From Clavelina lepadiformis (lineage: Eukaryota; Chordata; Ascidiacea; Aplousobranchia; Clavelinidae), in NCBI RefSeq assembly GCF_947623445.1, contig NC_135244.1, positions 8,680,001 to 8,744,000 on the forward strand: a stretch of 64,000 bases of DNA, in the 5' to 3' direction. Within the stretch, counting starts at the first letter, position 1. Every line of letters begins with the position of its first letter. Shown here in pieces: positions 52,342-63,535 of the stretch. Under the pieces are notes generated by a model. The model was not told where the DNA came from. It ran no database searches and was given only the letters and a program-made list of their open reading frames with translations. A program made the position numbers and the translations under genes.

Positions 52342-52623
52342 CACTAGCCTACGCCAACGCATTGCTTTCTTCCACTCATCTAAAACGAGAGTGATAAACC
52401 CATCCGACCAATGGCGACCATCAGCGAAAATTTGCCGGTCACCATATTGTGATTCAGCAACTTTGGTAAACGGACGCCGGAGAAATAGTCACTTCGCGAA
52501 AAACAGCATGGCTAACCACATGGGTCGTTTTCATAGCCCATAAACATTTAAACAACGCCCTCTGCTGTGACTGTTTAAATTTGCAGAAATAATCTAAAAA
52601 CCAGTACCGGTAGGCTTATTAGG

Positions 52624-52670
52624 CTCGAAGTGACTATTTCACCATATGTTGGTCACGCAGCCCGTTGTAT
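52624..52670 (+). repeat. Family A repeat fragment
   Basis: AGTGACTATTTCACCATATG followed by TTGGTCACGCAGCCCGTTG matches the left end of the family A copies at 11108 and 14693. Truncated. Confidence 0.5.
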
Positions 52671-53781
52671 TTTGCAAGTATTATACTGCATCCACTCAAA
52701 ACAAACTCGCTTCATGCCGTCATACTATTCGCAGTTAAGCTACAGTACATTAGACTGTTCTACATGACTCTACCAACGCATCCACTGCTCGCATGAGTTC
52801 AAAGATCATAAAAGTCTTATAGAAATCATAAAGTTGAATGATGAAACCGTGTCATGATCGAATACTCGAATCATGACATAGACTGCAATAAGAGCAGTGG
52901 TGAAACTTGAATAATTTTCTTACAGGAACGATCCCGAAATTTGCTAATTCCGCTCCGAAATCCCAATCCTAACTGTAACAAAGCAATCAAGACTAAGTCT
53001 ACTCTTTCCCACTCAGTATTACAAATTTTGAAAACATGAAAAATATTATTTGAAAAATTTCCAGCACAAACGTTCATAGTAATTTTTCTCTTTTAACTTC
53101 TAACGAGCTATGCCACCTGTTGAGTGAACTGTTCTACTTCATTTTCCAAGCCATGTCTTTACGTATGACTCTGGATTCCATTTTTAGCTCGGCGACCCTC
53201 TATAATAGTGGTTTTCAGCCTCGTTTCGCGCATGAGGTTATTGGCTATGCTGTTTATCATTGAGAGAACATTTTCGATGACTAATACAGCCAATCAAGCA
53301 GATAGAACATTGCCGTCGTTGATATGAGTTTTTCATCAAATAATCGAGTTGGATAGATAGATGTTGGGAGGAAGAACGTTAAAAAACTCATTATGATGTG
53401 AGTACGGATATGGGCCATACGCAATACAAGCTTAGTTTATCAAAAACTTGGCTGACCTTTCTAAAACTTACAATAAATGGGTTATAATAAGGTGTTGAGA
53501 AAATTATTTTATATGGTTCTCAAAAGTGAACGTAAAAATAGTCAGCTCTTGTATGTACGCTACAAATATGAGAATACATTTCATTTTGAGGCGATTTTTG
53601 AAGCGTAAAGACACACAATTTGTGCTCTGAGCGAGGAAAAAATACTTTGATCAAACTTTTGAATTTCGGCTTCTTTAACGTAATCCTCAATACCACAGTG
53701 GGTCAATCCACTTGGAAAATGGTTCTGTCATCGCTGGTGCTACAGAGCAAGATGCAATTCGGGTGTCGCAAGGTGCATAAC

Positions 53782-54373
53782 GGTTTGGTGACACCTAATC
53801 ACGCGACACTTAATCACGCGACGCTAAATCACCGACACATTATCACTTGGACATTTAATCACGCGACACATAATTACTTGGACATTTAATCACTCGACAC
53901 ATAATCACACATTTACAGTATCGGAAATTGCATGTCTACACACGAAAAACAAATATAAACCTGAAAAGAAATTGTTAAAATGATTAAACATTGTTTGCGC
54001 AGAGAAGGCTACCGAACACACTAGGTAACAATGTCAGATAACGGTCAACTGTGTTTTGCACGCGCAGTTTCAGTGCCTTGTACCGCATTGGAATAGAAGG
54101 TTGAATACCAGCAATTCCTTGCAGAAACGTTGCACGTTGCATTTGAATGTATTTTTCAATACCCTGTATGAAAGTTCACAATGTCGGGTGGTGGCATTGA
54201 AAAAGCGCTAGGAGACCAAAATGCCAACCTTCGACAGACAGCGGCAGGCTATAGACAAAGGCGCTGTCCAAGTGATTATGTGTCCAAGTCGCGTGATTAA
54301 ATATCCAAGTGATTATGTGTCGGTGATTAAGTGTCGCGTGATTAAATGTCGCGTGATTAAGTGTCGGTACACC
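53782..54373. mobile_element. MULE-like element with TIRs made of 15-bp minisatellites
   Basis: The left TIR starts GGTTTGGTGACACCTAATCA and the reverse complement of the right end starts GGTGTACCGACACTTAATCA. Both TIRs are arrays of about 15-bp units (AATCACGCGACACTT, ATTATCACTTGGACA types), oriented inward. The flanks are identical 9-mers GTGCATAAC at 53773-53781 and 54374-54382. A 9-bp duplication is typical of Mutator-like elements. On the minus strand the interior can be read as YIQMQRATFLQGIAG and then KALKLRVQNTVDRYL, vaguely like the tail of FLYWCH/MULE transposases; that is weak. Confidence 0.75.
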
Positions 54374-55571
54374 GTGCATAACTGCCTACTTCGCCATTAG
54401 TTTCAGTAGGTCTTTAGAGATATAGGCGAACAAAAATGCACCGTTTGAACAACTATATTTAAGTGAAAATACGGTACTTGAAATGACAAATACAGATTGA
54501 CACATTTTATTTATCGAATGCAAACAGAAAACATTCAAGTGGCTGTCCTTAAAACAGCACAATAAAATACAAAAATATAATTTCGAAGCACGCAAACGAC
54601 GGCAGTTAAAAGCAGATATTCTATGTTGGTTCCACAATATGTAGCCAGAAACGAACCAAATCATTTGTAAATTTGTACCAATCAAAAAGTGTAATAAAAG
54701 TCTTTTGTGTAATTGTGATCAAAGTACGAAAATATAGCACTGTAAAATTACCAAGGCAGCACCAGCCTCATCTTAGAAACTAAAAAATACATCATACAAT
54801 ACTATTGATGTAGTTGAGTGCATAACAACTTATAGAGTTAGAAACTTCATACAGTGAAGTATAGTAAACAAAAATATGTTCTCTCTGAACCAAGCATACC
54901 ACGTACTAATTTACTAATCAGTTTACTAAAAAAAGTTGAGATATTTTTTAAAAAACTTTACAAGAGAATAAATCTGGCTACAGTGTAAAACCTTAATACT
55001 GGGGTGGGTAAACACAATGGTACCAATCGATACAGAATTTTCACTGGCAGGTTCAGACATAAAAATTCACACTCTCTTAAATATTTCGTGGTGTCCCTTG
55101 ATCTCATTTCTGACCCCCAAATTTCAAAAAACTTACAATGCTGGCTACAGCTTGTGGTAAAATAAGCTTTTACCGGCAAGTATGTTTAGTTTGAAGACCA
55201 TTTTCTTCTTGGGCAATAATTTTGTCTATACCGGTCACACTTGCAGTATCTTAAAAAGCGGGACATGCGACCTTAATTCACTGAAGATTTTATGGTCCTA
55301 TTGTAATTAGGTGTAGGTCAATGATTTTAGCAAGTAGAACTAATGTGCATAAGTAATTTGATTTTTGTCTCCATAGAATGTAAACATAAAACTCCATAAC
55401 AAGTTTCATAGAGGTTCTGTGCGGCCTCCCCTGACATTTCACCCTTAAAAACGTTGAAATTGTGTTTTTCAATAATAATTAAGTGCAATATATGGTTACA
55501 TAGAACTTCTATGCTTTTGGCATTGGGTTTCAGCCAACACCAGAAGTACAAAGCATTTTCATGACACGTAA

Positions 55572-57358
55572 TCATTGCACAGAACAAAGTATACTAGTCG
55601 GTTTCCTTTTTCTTTGCTTCAGTTTAGAGTTGTTAGCTTCACCAGTGCTTTCAATTTCAGCTTTAACAACTCTCTGGAAAAAAAAAACACAAAATAGTAT
55701 TTATCTCATTAACATACTGCATCTAACTAGTATCTCTTGGTTAATCAAATTTTTAACACTTACTTGGGTGGCATCTAACTCAGCACGAGACAGTTTTATT
55801 TTCAAAATATCGACTGCAATCTTTTTAAAACAAAGGGCCACCTACAAAAATAACAAAATCTTCATCAATAACATGGACGATAGAAAAAGTACTTGTATCT
55901 ATCATACAGCATTATTTCATGGACTAACATAAATAAACTTTATACGAATTATACTATCTACGAATATTAATAAAATGAGTAACAGAAAGTAATTCTTTGA
56001 TATATAACACCAACACTTACTGAATCTCCAGTTTTAGCCGAAATAAAATGACTGGACATTCCTTTATCAGAGGCAAATGACTCATGTTTTGATTTGGAAA
56101 CAACTCTCAAATGCTCTAAATCACCTAGGCAACACATAAAGGTTGCTTTTAGAGCAATATATGAGCAAAATAAACATACAGTCCATATGCGTGCATGCAT
56201 GTGCATCACAGTCTACAGCCATATTTATACTTCAGCAAAAATTTTAAGCTGAGGAAGAAAATAGGTATACTTTTTCAATGTACACAAACACATTTCAACC
56301 AGCTTGTTTAAAAAACTGTTTTAATAAAGCTTACCTTTGTTTCCAACAAGAGCAAAATGTGGTTGTTTGCCCTGAGGCACAGCCTTCACAGATGTAAACC
56401 AATCACTTATATTCTCAAAACTCTGACTATTGGAAATATCATACACAAAAAGAACACCCTGCAATGTTTAAAAGTATTACTGCATCAGTCGTCTTAATAT
56501 CAGTTTTTTGCATAAAAACTACTGGTATTCTAGATGAAATGAAAATTAATTTACACTACTAGTTTAGATTTAATCAACGGAAATGCAGCAGGAAAAAAGG
56601 AGGACTGGCAAAAAATACAAGTCTTACATGTGAGCCATAAATGTACTTGTCCAACATGTTTCCACCCAAAGTTTGACCTCCAATGTCCCAAATTTGCAAT
56701 GTCACATTTTTGTCACCTAGAGTACAATGCGTAGAAACAATATATAAATGTTTTTATGGCTTTATCTTTTGAATGGATATATTTACAACTGCATCAAAGA
56801 GAAGATTTCAAGCCAGTTCTATCCAGATAGTAGAATACACCAGTCCTAAACATGCCCACCTGGAAGAGATAATCTTTTCATAAAAAAGTCAAGACCAACA
56901 GTCTGATCATATTGTTTACCAAACTGATCTTGTGTAAAACGAGTTACAATCGAGGTCTGGAATATGAATATATTTAATACATAACCACAGAACATAACGT
57001 TGGAGTATGCTGTTGAGTTGAGTTGTACTAAAGTTGAGTTTTTTAACCATTAGTTAACAAATTAACAGAGTGCAAATTTACCAATTACAAACCTCTCAGA
57101 CTTGAGAAAATTTTATCACAGAAACAATATCGTGATGTAAAAGAACTGTATATATATCGACATTAATGCATTGTCATACATGATATGATCTATTTAACTT
57201 TATGACAAAAACCCTTGTTAAGCCAACATCACAATGCAGAAGCAAGTTTCTGCTGCAATGCAATCTTCGGCTTAAACTACCTTTCCGCAAGCACCATCAC
57301 CAACAACAATCAACTTTAAGCGACTGTCCAAAACTTCATCCTCCTCAGAATCAGACAT
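55572..57358 (-). CDS. RAB28: Ras-related protein Rab-28
   Basis: Divergent Rab GTPase linked in animals to cilia and intraflagellar transport. Complete in 7 exons: 57281-57358, 56860-56956, 56628-56716, 56335-56458, 56021-56124, 55764-55841 and 55572-55673; 672 nt, 223 residues (human 221), phases consistent. Starts [21 protein letters not shown]1 is GDGACGKTS, followed by [21 protein letters not shown]3 is WDIGGQ; G4 is GNKGDLEH (NKxD kept); G5-like FISAKTGDS. The C terminus is LCSVQ, a CaaX box as in human RAB28 (CAVQ), unlike the usual Rab double-Cys tail; it predicts single farnesyl-type prenylation. Confidence 0.96.
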
Positions 57359-57985
57359 GAAGACAGGTTAGTTTAATTTCTGAATATCTTTATAGTACAC
57401 TACTTTCACCAAATAATTATTTGACTTAAATATATTAAAGAATGCTTGGGTCTAGTGCAGAACTGGTGACGTTACAGTTTGGATAGCAGGGGCCAAGTAT
57501 ACAAATGCGTTACGCGGAACGCGGTTGTGCACTTCTGCACTAAATCCAAACTTTCCACTCTGGCCCTTCTGCACTAGCCTAGATCCCATTATTCCGTATT
57601 AGCAAGTGGTGTGTTTTACAATTACGTTAAAGCAAACCCATGTTTGATTCATAAAAAAAAGAAAGAGAAACACATTATGAAATAATGGAGCTTTAAACTT
57701 TATCTAGGCCTACTACAATGCTTTGTACAGGGCGACGGACATTAGACCGTAACCATAATAGAAATTGCGCTGTAGGCTGGCTTAGAGCAGTGGTTCCCAA
57801 CACGTTTTTAAGGCGACCCATTTTAAAAAAAAATTCAGATGTATAAAATCTTGCGACCCAAGTAAATTGTCGTAAGATTTTAAAAGTTACACAAGATTGC
57901 GTTGCAAATACACAGCACTTCAAAAGCAGCAACTTTTTCTGAAAATAATATGTTTATCAATTCATATATCACACTAATGAGATAA

Positions 57986-58820
57986 CAGGGTTACCATATT
58001 TTCGTGGCCTAAAATCCGGACACTCTTTAGTGCCCACTAGCGGTTTTTAAAATGAGGTATGAACACATTGTCTGTCAATATGACGTCACAGTAGCAATGC
58101 TTTGCCTATCCATTGTATACCGGAGTGGATTTTTGAACATAGTGTCGTGAATTCACTAGGCTATTGGGCCATCTCTGATTTGTCCTCTGGTGATCGGTTT
58201 GCAAACTAAACACTCTGCTTCCCATTTATTTCTACCCTTTCTGAAGCATGGATGTTTTGCTTGCATTTCATCCGTGAATTTACATTTTCGCTTAGCCATA
58301 TTCTACAGTAAAACAATAACAAAATTAAATTTTAGCACTTAACATATTCGGCTTGCATCTTCAACTAGAACAGGGGTTCTAAAACTTATGGAGAGGCGCC
58401 CCACCTTGACGGTGCGAACAAAACCCGCGCCCCACTTCGAAATCATTAAACATTAAACAAACGACAATTTCCTTGGTATTCTCATTCTCTTCTTGTTGCG
58501 CTATTTTTCTACTGCTTTATAATTTTCTTCAGCGAATATACGCTCTTATCGTTTCAGACATGTTCTAAATTTTGCAATAGCGACCAAGATATAAGACCTT
58601 CAGCTACTAGCCCAGCTCCACTCATCCATGTATCATTGTATCCCAAATAGAGCGCTTTATTGTCATTTATGACGTAACAATGAAATTATTACCCGTAACG
58701 CAACAAACAATTTAAAAAAATTCCGGACAATTAAGCATATTTTAGCATTTCCCCCCGGACGCAGTTTGAACACTAAAATTCCGGACATGTCCGGGGAAAT
58801 CCGGACGTATGGCAACCCTA
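57986..58820. mobile_element. TIR element nested inside the hAT element
   Basis: Left end CAGGGTTACCATATTTTCGTGG; the reverse complement of the right end starts TAGGGTTGCCATACGTCCGG. Subterminal CCGGACA/TGTCCGG sequence occurs on both sides. It interrupts the 3' end of the hAT transposase gene on the minus strand. The same right-end sequence recurs at 63466-63535. A hAT-like fragment (GGGGTTCTAAAACTTATGG, GGCGCCCCACC) sits inside it near 58374. I could not find a matching target duplication. Confidence 0.6.
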
Positions 58821-60337
58821 AAACTGTGCTCGCTTGCTGTCAGTGAGTTTTTGAAATCGAGGCTTATTTTACTTAAGCATAGCCGCAAATCGGCTTCAAC
58901 TTTCAGACGGTTTCGCTGTTTAGTTTTCAATGCACACATGGCGCTAAATCCAGTCTCACAAAGCCAAGTTGTTGCAAATGGAATCAGTTTTTGAATCACA
59001 TATTTTGAAAGTGTGGGATACACTTTGTGCATGGAAGCCCAAAAGTGGATATTTGCAGAATATTTGGGGTATTTGTCTTTGAAGGACGCAAAAGAAATAC
59101 GATTTGCTGCTTCTGTCGTCATGTCCATAAACTGTTCTGCTACATCGATGGGAAGTTAAGGCAGGTCCTTTCCAGCAAATGGATCAATTATCCAATCATT
59201 TTGGCTATTAGGTGTTAGAGATTCACCATGGTAGTGCACAAACTTTTGGGCAAGTTGTTCCAAGTGTCCAATTATAGTTTGCTTGATATCAACTTCCTTG
59301 CCACAAATATATTGCGTTAGCTCAGGAAACATATCGTACTCATCTCTAGTGACATAAATTTTCCAGAGTATGAGTTTTTTGTGGAAAGCAGAAACTTTGG
59401 CGGCGTGATCAATCACCGTAAAACAATTGCCTTGCATAGATAAATTTAGAGAATTCATACATTCAAATATATCGGCAAGGTAAGCAAATTTTGCGTTGAA
59501 ATTTTCTTTCCAAAAACTTCTCGGCTAATCCTACATAGTTGTGTTGCTTCAGGAAGATAGCAATCTCCTCCCGCAAACCACAAACTCGCTTTAAGACACG
59601 ACCTCGTGACAACCATCGCACTTCCGTGTGCAGCAGCAGAGCTTGATAATCCGAATCGGTGTCAGTGCACAAAAACGAAAACAAACGCTGATTTAGTGGC
59701 CTTGCTTTGATGAAGTTTACACACTGCACAACATTATTCAACACTTCGTGCGGCTCTTGAGACATATTTTTTGCAGCAACGGGCTTTCTGTGGAGAAAGC
59801 AATGAGTCCACAAAGCATTTGGGGCTTCGTCTTTGATTCGTTTTACCACACCAGACTTGATGCCAGTACAAGCTGCTGCGCCATCGGTGCAAATGACAGT
59901 ACATTTATCCCAAGGAATGGAATACTCTGTAAAGAAATAATCCAACAATTGAAAAATATCTTCACCTTTGGAGTGCAGTTTTAGCGGTTTGCAAAATAGC
60001 ATATCTTCATTCATACAGCTTCATTGTTGATAAAGCTGATAAAGACGGAAAGTTGGGGCAAACATTCAATGTGGGCAGATTCATCCAATTGAATGGAATA
60101 AAAGGGAGACTCCTTCACTTGGATAAGAATCAGCTCAAGAACATCATCAGTCATGTCTACTTTGCGTCTTTTCACTGTGTTGTTGGATGAAGAAATTGCA
60201 TTTAACTTTTCACTTTCTTTCTCACCAATCATTATTTTTACTACTTCTTTCATAACTGGCATTATCAAATTCTCACCATCTGTAGTTTTTCTGCTTAAAA
60301 ATTTGATAGGCCGCAACATACGAAGAGTAAACAGCAA
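58820..60337 (-). pseudogene. Decayed ZBED5-like hAT transposase
   Basis: Minus-strand fragments in order: a part with VKESPFYSIQLDESAH near 60110 (first catalytic Asp region); EDMLFCKPLKLHSKGEDIF, CTDGAAACTGIKSGVV and THCFLHRKPVAAKNMS; LLLHTEVRWLSRGRVLKRV; then SLNLSMQGNCFTVIDHAAKV; and finally the C-terminal dimerisation region with LIPFATTWLCETGFSAMCAL. Frames change near 60011 and 59500, and again near 59156, so several frameshifts break it. The end is cut by the nested element at 58820. Order and motifs match ZBED5-type hAT proteins, which are usually transposon-derived. Confidence 0.88.
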
Positions 60338-60742
60338 CGGTATTTTTAACAGTACTTTTTTGATCTTGAATCGATTTCAACTTGCTCTTAAAAAATTCAA
60401 CAGGCTTATTCACACAGTTTGGATCATTTGCGGATTGCATGAAATAAGTTCACACGACGCGCTCAAAACTTTTTCACTGCGGGAGCTCTTTGTACGACAA
60501 AATGCAACTGATGCGAAATTACTCAAGCGTCACGCAGAACAGCTTTCTCATTTCACGACATAAAATGCTTCATGTCTTGGAGTTTATATTTTCAAGTTTT
60601 GTGATCTCTTCAAGTTTTCAATATTTTTATTGTAATTTTTCGCTCAAGATACAATATGCCTAAAAAGCAAGCGACCCAAAACAATAACCTGGCGACCCAA
60701 CTTTGGGTCGCGACCCATGCGTTGGGAACCACGGGCTTAGAG

Positions 60743-61518
60743 GACAAGACTAATTCACGGAATGGGGAACGGAGGGATATTATATTTCAATCGTCTACAT
60801 TGATTCAAATACAGTACAACGTAGTTGTAGAGTTGCTAGTAAAGTAATGCAGAAATACTCGTAATAGGCTAACCACTAATACGTTTATCAGCACGTTACA
60901 AATTCAAAAAGACCTATACAGTTCAATAGTAGGCTACACCATAATTAGTGACATCAATGAAATTTTAATGCTTACTTCACCAATTACATTTAAAAAAATC
61001 TGGACATAACTCTCAACGAAGCTTGTATTGGGTAGTGCCGTAGCCGTACTCCTATCACAATAAGTTTTGTAATACCATTTCCTTTCAACATCTACTTTGG
61101 ACAACGTGGATAACATTATTTGCTTTTACAACTCGATCAAACAGTGAACAACTTAGTGTCAGAAACTGTAATGCTCAATTTGCATATAGTTGGAATTTGG
61201 CTCTTTAGAAGCTTTTTCTCGATGATTCAGTCTCAGTCATTTTATTTTTTGTCAAAAGCGCAATGAGGACGAAAAATCAAGCCAGTTGCTACTAACACGC
61301 GCCAATGAACAGGAAAAAGTGACAAAGCCGAAAAGGCTTAAAACGTGCTCAATAGAAATGACGTTAATATTTGCTGGTAGTTAAATTCATAAAACATAAG
61401 TTGAAAAAGGGAAAATTAAGCAGATGAGCAGGTGGTGTGTTCAAGCAACTGATAAATGAAAATTGCTTCAATGCTGTACATCAGTGGATGGGAAAAGAGA
61501 CCTACCGTAAAAGAAATC
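60743..61518. other. Intergenic, nothing recognised
   Basis: AT-rich sequence between the hAT target duplication and the left LTR-type repeat. Short ORFs only; I see no supported feature. Confidence 0.5.
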
Positions 61519-62617
61519 TGTGATGTACGGTGCATATTATACCACACAGATGGAAAATAATATATACTTCCTGGTTTGAGAAATCTACTTTGCGAAGCGT
61601 TGCGTTACGTGTCGCCTATGCATGACTTCCTGTGTATCGTTATAAATCGTGACGTGAGTTATTCTTTCATTTATAGCTATTCATTGCGTCACAGTCTACG
61701 AAGTTAACCCTAGAAAGTGGTCGACTTTATTATGTAGCTGTCCCAATGTTCTATCTTGATGTATTCGTTCAATGAAGCTTCAATATAATCAGAATATACA
61801 GTTGTCATTGTTGTGTAACCTTTGTAGTGAAGTGGGTAAACCTTACAGGTTAAGGTACCATACACCACTTTGCATTACAAACTGATGCAGCCGAGTGAGG
61901 ACTATAAAAGAAGACATTTTCACTACAAAGCTAGTACCCTGAGTTCGATGAGAAGTTGAGAACTACGCTTTTCTTTTATCGAGGAATCTATGAACAGTTA
62001 AATTTGAGGGTGAGAAAAGTCTAGTGATCTCAGACTACAAGTTTCGAAGATATGTCTTATCTACATCGTATGCAAGTGCTCAACGAAGACTCGTTGAATT
62101 CAGTCAACTATGAATGCAACAATGACCGACGAACAAAGCACGCTGAACTATCCACTAGTCGTGGGAGGCCAGTAAAGAGACTTTGTCGGTATTTGGACAT
62201 TCAGTAATGATTTTTTGTTTGTTTATTCTCTATATATCATAGCGTGTTATTTTGTATTTTATTGTATGTTTTGGTCAAGCCTATAAAGCATAACTTGAGT
62301 CTTATGCCTAGGATATTGTCCATTTGTCTCGCTGTCAAGTTGTCGTACCTCGCAAGGGTTTAAAACAGTGGTGACGAACCCGTTCGCTGTCGCGGGCCAC
62401 TTCATTAGTTACAGCTGAGTAAGCGGGCCGCACAACTTTTAAGTCATATGACTATGTAATTTTTTTATAAACGATTAGAAATAGTTTATCAACAATAAGG
62501 AACAACAAACAAAAGTAATAAAAATCCCATGCGAATCATACAGTTGAAGCTATTTTATGTAGTATTGAAACATAAAATAACAAAAAATAAAAAGAAAGAT
62601 TTAATAAAGTTTCTTGC

Positions 62618-62790
62618 TTAGTGAGATTTTTGGAAATTTTTTCTCTTGACTAAGCGTTCAATATTAGGTCGAACCGACGATGTAGCAACTCTCAACTGCA
62701 TATTAAGATTTTCGTCTGTTAACCTCGACCTGTAACGACTTTTTGTAATGTTCAGTTTAGAAAAGAACTGTTCGCATAGGTACGTGCTGC
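62618..62790 (-). pseudogene. C-terminal remnant of a hAT transposase (GTF2IRD2/ZMYM-like type)
   Basis: One minus-strand frame reads STYLCEQFFSKLNITKSRYR, then SRLTDENLNMQLRVATSS and ends in TAA at 62618. CEQ.FS.....KS..R.RLTDE.L...LRVA is the dimerisation region of hAT transposases of the GTF2IRD2/EPM2AIP1-like group. The upstream transposase is missing. Confidence 0.75.
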
Positions 62791-62929
62791 CGAAAACAGA
62801 TAACCATTTGAGAGCGAAAGCTGCTGCTGCTTACCACATAGAAAATCGAGTCATTTGATCAAAATGTACTGCTCTAGGCCTGCCCACCGAATGCAGCACC
62901 CAGCCACCCACACTCCATACCGGTACTGC

Positions 62930-63040
62930 TTTTCAGTTATCATGAGCTTTCGTGCCGCACTTAGCCTAAGTTGCGTGATATTGCACTTAATGACTTGGAC
63001 AGAACTTCTGTGCACTCAATTATCAATTGATTTAAATTTT
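62930..63040 (+). repeat. Dispersed repeat, family B copy 2
   Basis: Shares with 15296-15440 the blocks TTGCACTTAATGACTTGGA, AGAACTTCTGTGCACTCAAT and TCAATTGATTTAAAT. Here it lies inside the hAT element at 62366-63649. Confidence 0.55.
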
Positions 63041-63465
63041 AAAGTTTAGGTCTAACATACAAGTGTATGACCAGATGATGTCACGATATGAGTAGTTGGA
63101 GTCTAGTAAGCAAAAGCATCCTGTGATGCACTTGTATACTAACCTATAAAGTTTGAATAAATCAAACTGTGTACATTCCTGTGTAATTACGCACCTAAGT
63201 GCACACTTTCTTTGTGTCTGAGAATTTTTGTGCACTGCACTTGCGTGTGCACCCAAGATTTTGCTGAAAATCTTCATATCCTGCAGTCAGTCCTTGCCTG
63301 CCCTACTGCTCTACGGGAAGTCTATCATAAGCCAGAGATTTCTGGCGTGGCGAAGAGGCAAATTACTGTTATGCCACTGTAGTAAATATCAGCTTTGACC
63401 ATCCTAATGTGGTGTCACAAAATTTTGCAAGAAACACAAACATTACAAATGCAATTTAAAATTCC

Positions 63466-63535
63466 TCCCGGACGCAAAATTTAACCCTAAATTCCGGACA
63501 TGTCCGGAATTTTCCGGACGGTATGGCAACCCTAC
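63466..63535. repeat. End fragment of the nested TIR element family
   Basis: CCCGGACGCAAAATTTAACC followed by CCGGACATGTCCGGAATTTT and GTATGGCAACCCTA matches the right end of the element at 57986-58820 almost base for base. No left partner was found. Confidence 0.6.

Larger units (their letters stand above)
49772..55571. other. Repeat-rich intergenic region between DRG2 and RAB28
   Basis: About 5.8 kb with no supported gene. It holds a hAT MITE (51023-51352), family A repeat (51376-51700), a TATG microsatellite (about 51617-51639), a tRNA-like SINE piece interrupted by a hAT-like element (52012-52341), a family A fragment (52624-52670) and a MULE-like element (53782-54373). Confidence 0.55.
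57788..60734 (-). mobile_element. hAT transposon, ZBED5-like, with 8-bp target duplication
   Basis: Starts CAGTGGTTCCCAAC and ends GTTGGGAACCACGG. Identical flanking 8-mers GCTTAGAG lie at 57780-57787 and 60735-60742, diagnostic for hAT. Subterminal GCGACCC repeats are on both sides. A decayed transposase is on the minus strand, and a second element is nested at 57986-58820. Confidence 0.93.

Noticed and set aside
53620..53889. 89-codon plus-strand ORF with repeated NHATLNHATLNH
   Set aside because: The repetitive protein is produced by the 15-bp units of the MULE-like TIR, not by a gene.
58742..59128. A host hAT-domain protein gene
   Set aside because: It lies inside TIRs with an 8-bp duplication, is frameshifted upstream, and its tail is chimeric with the nested element.
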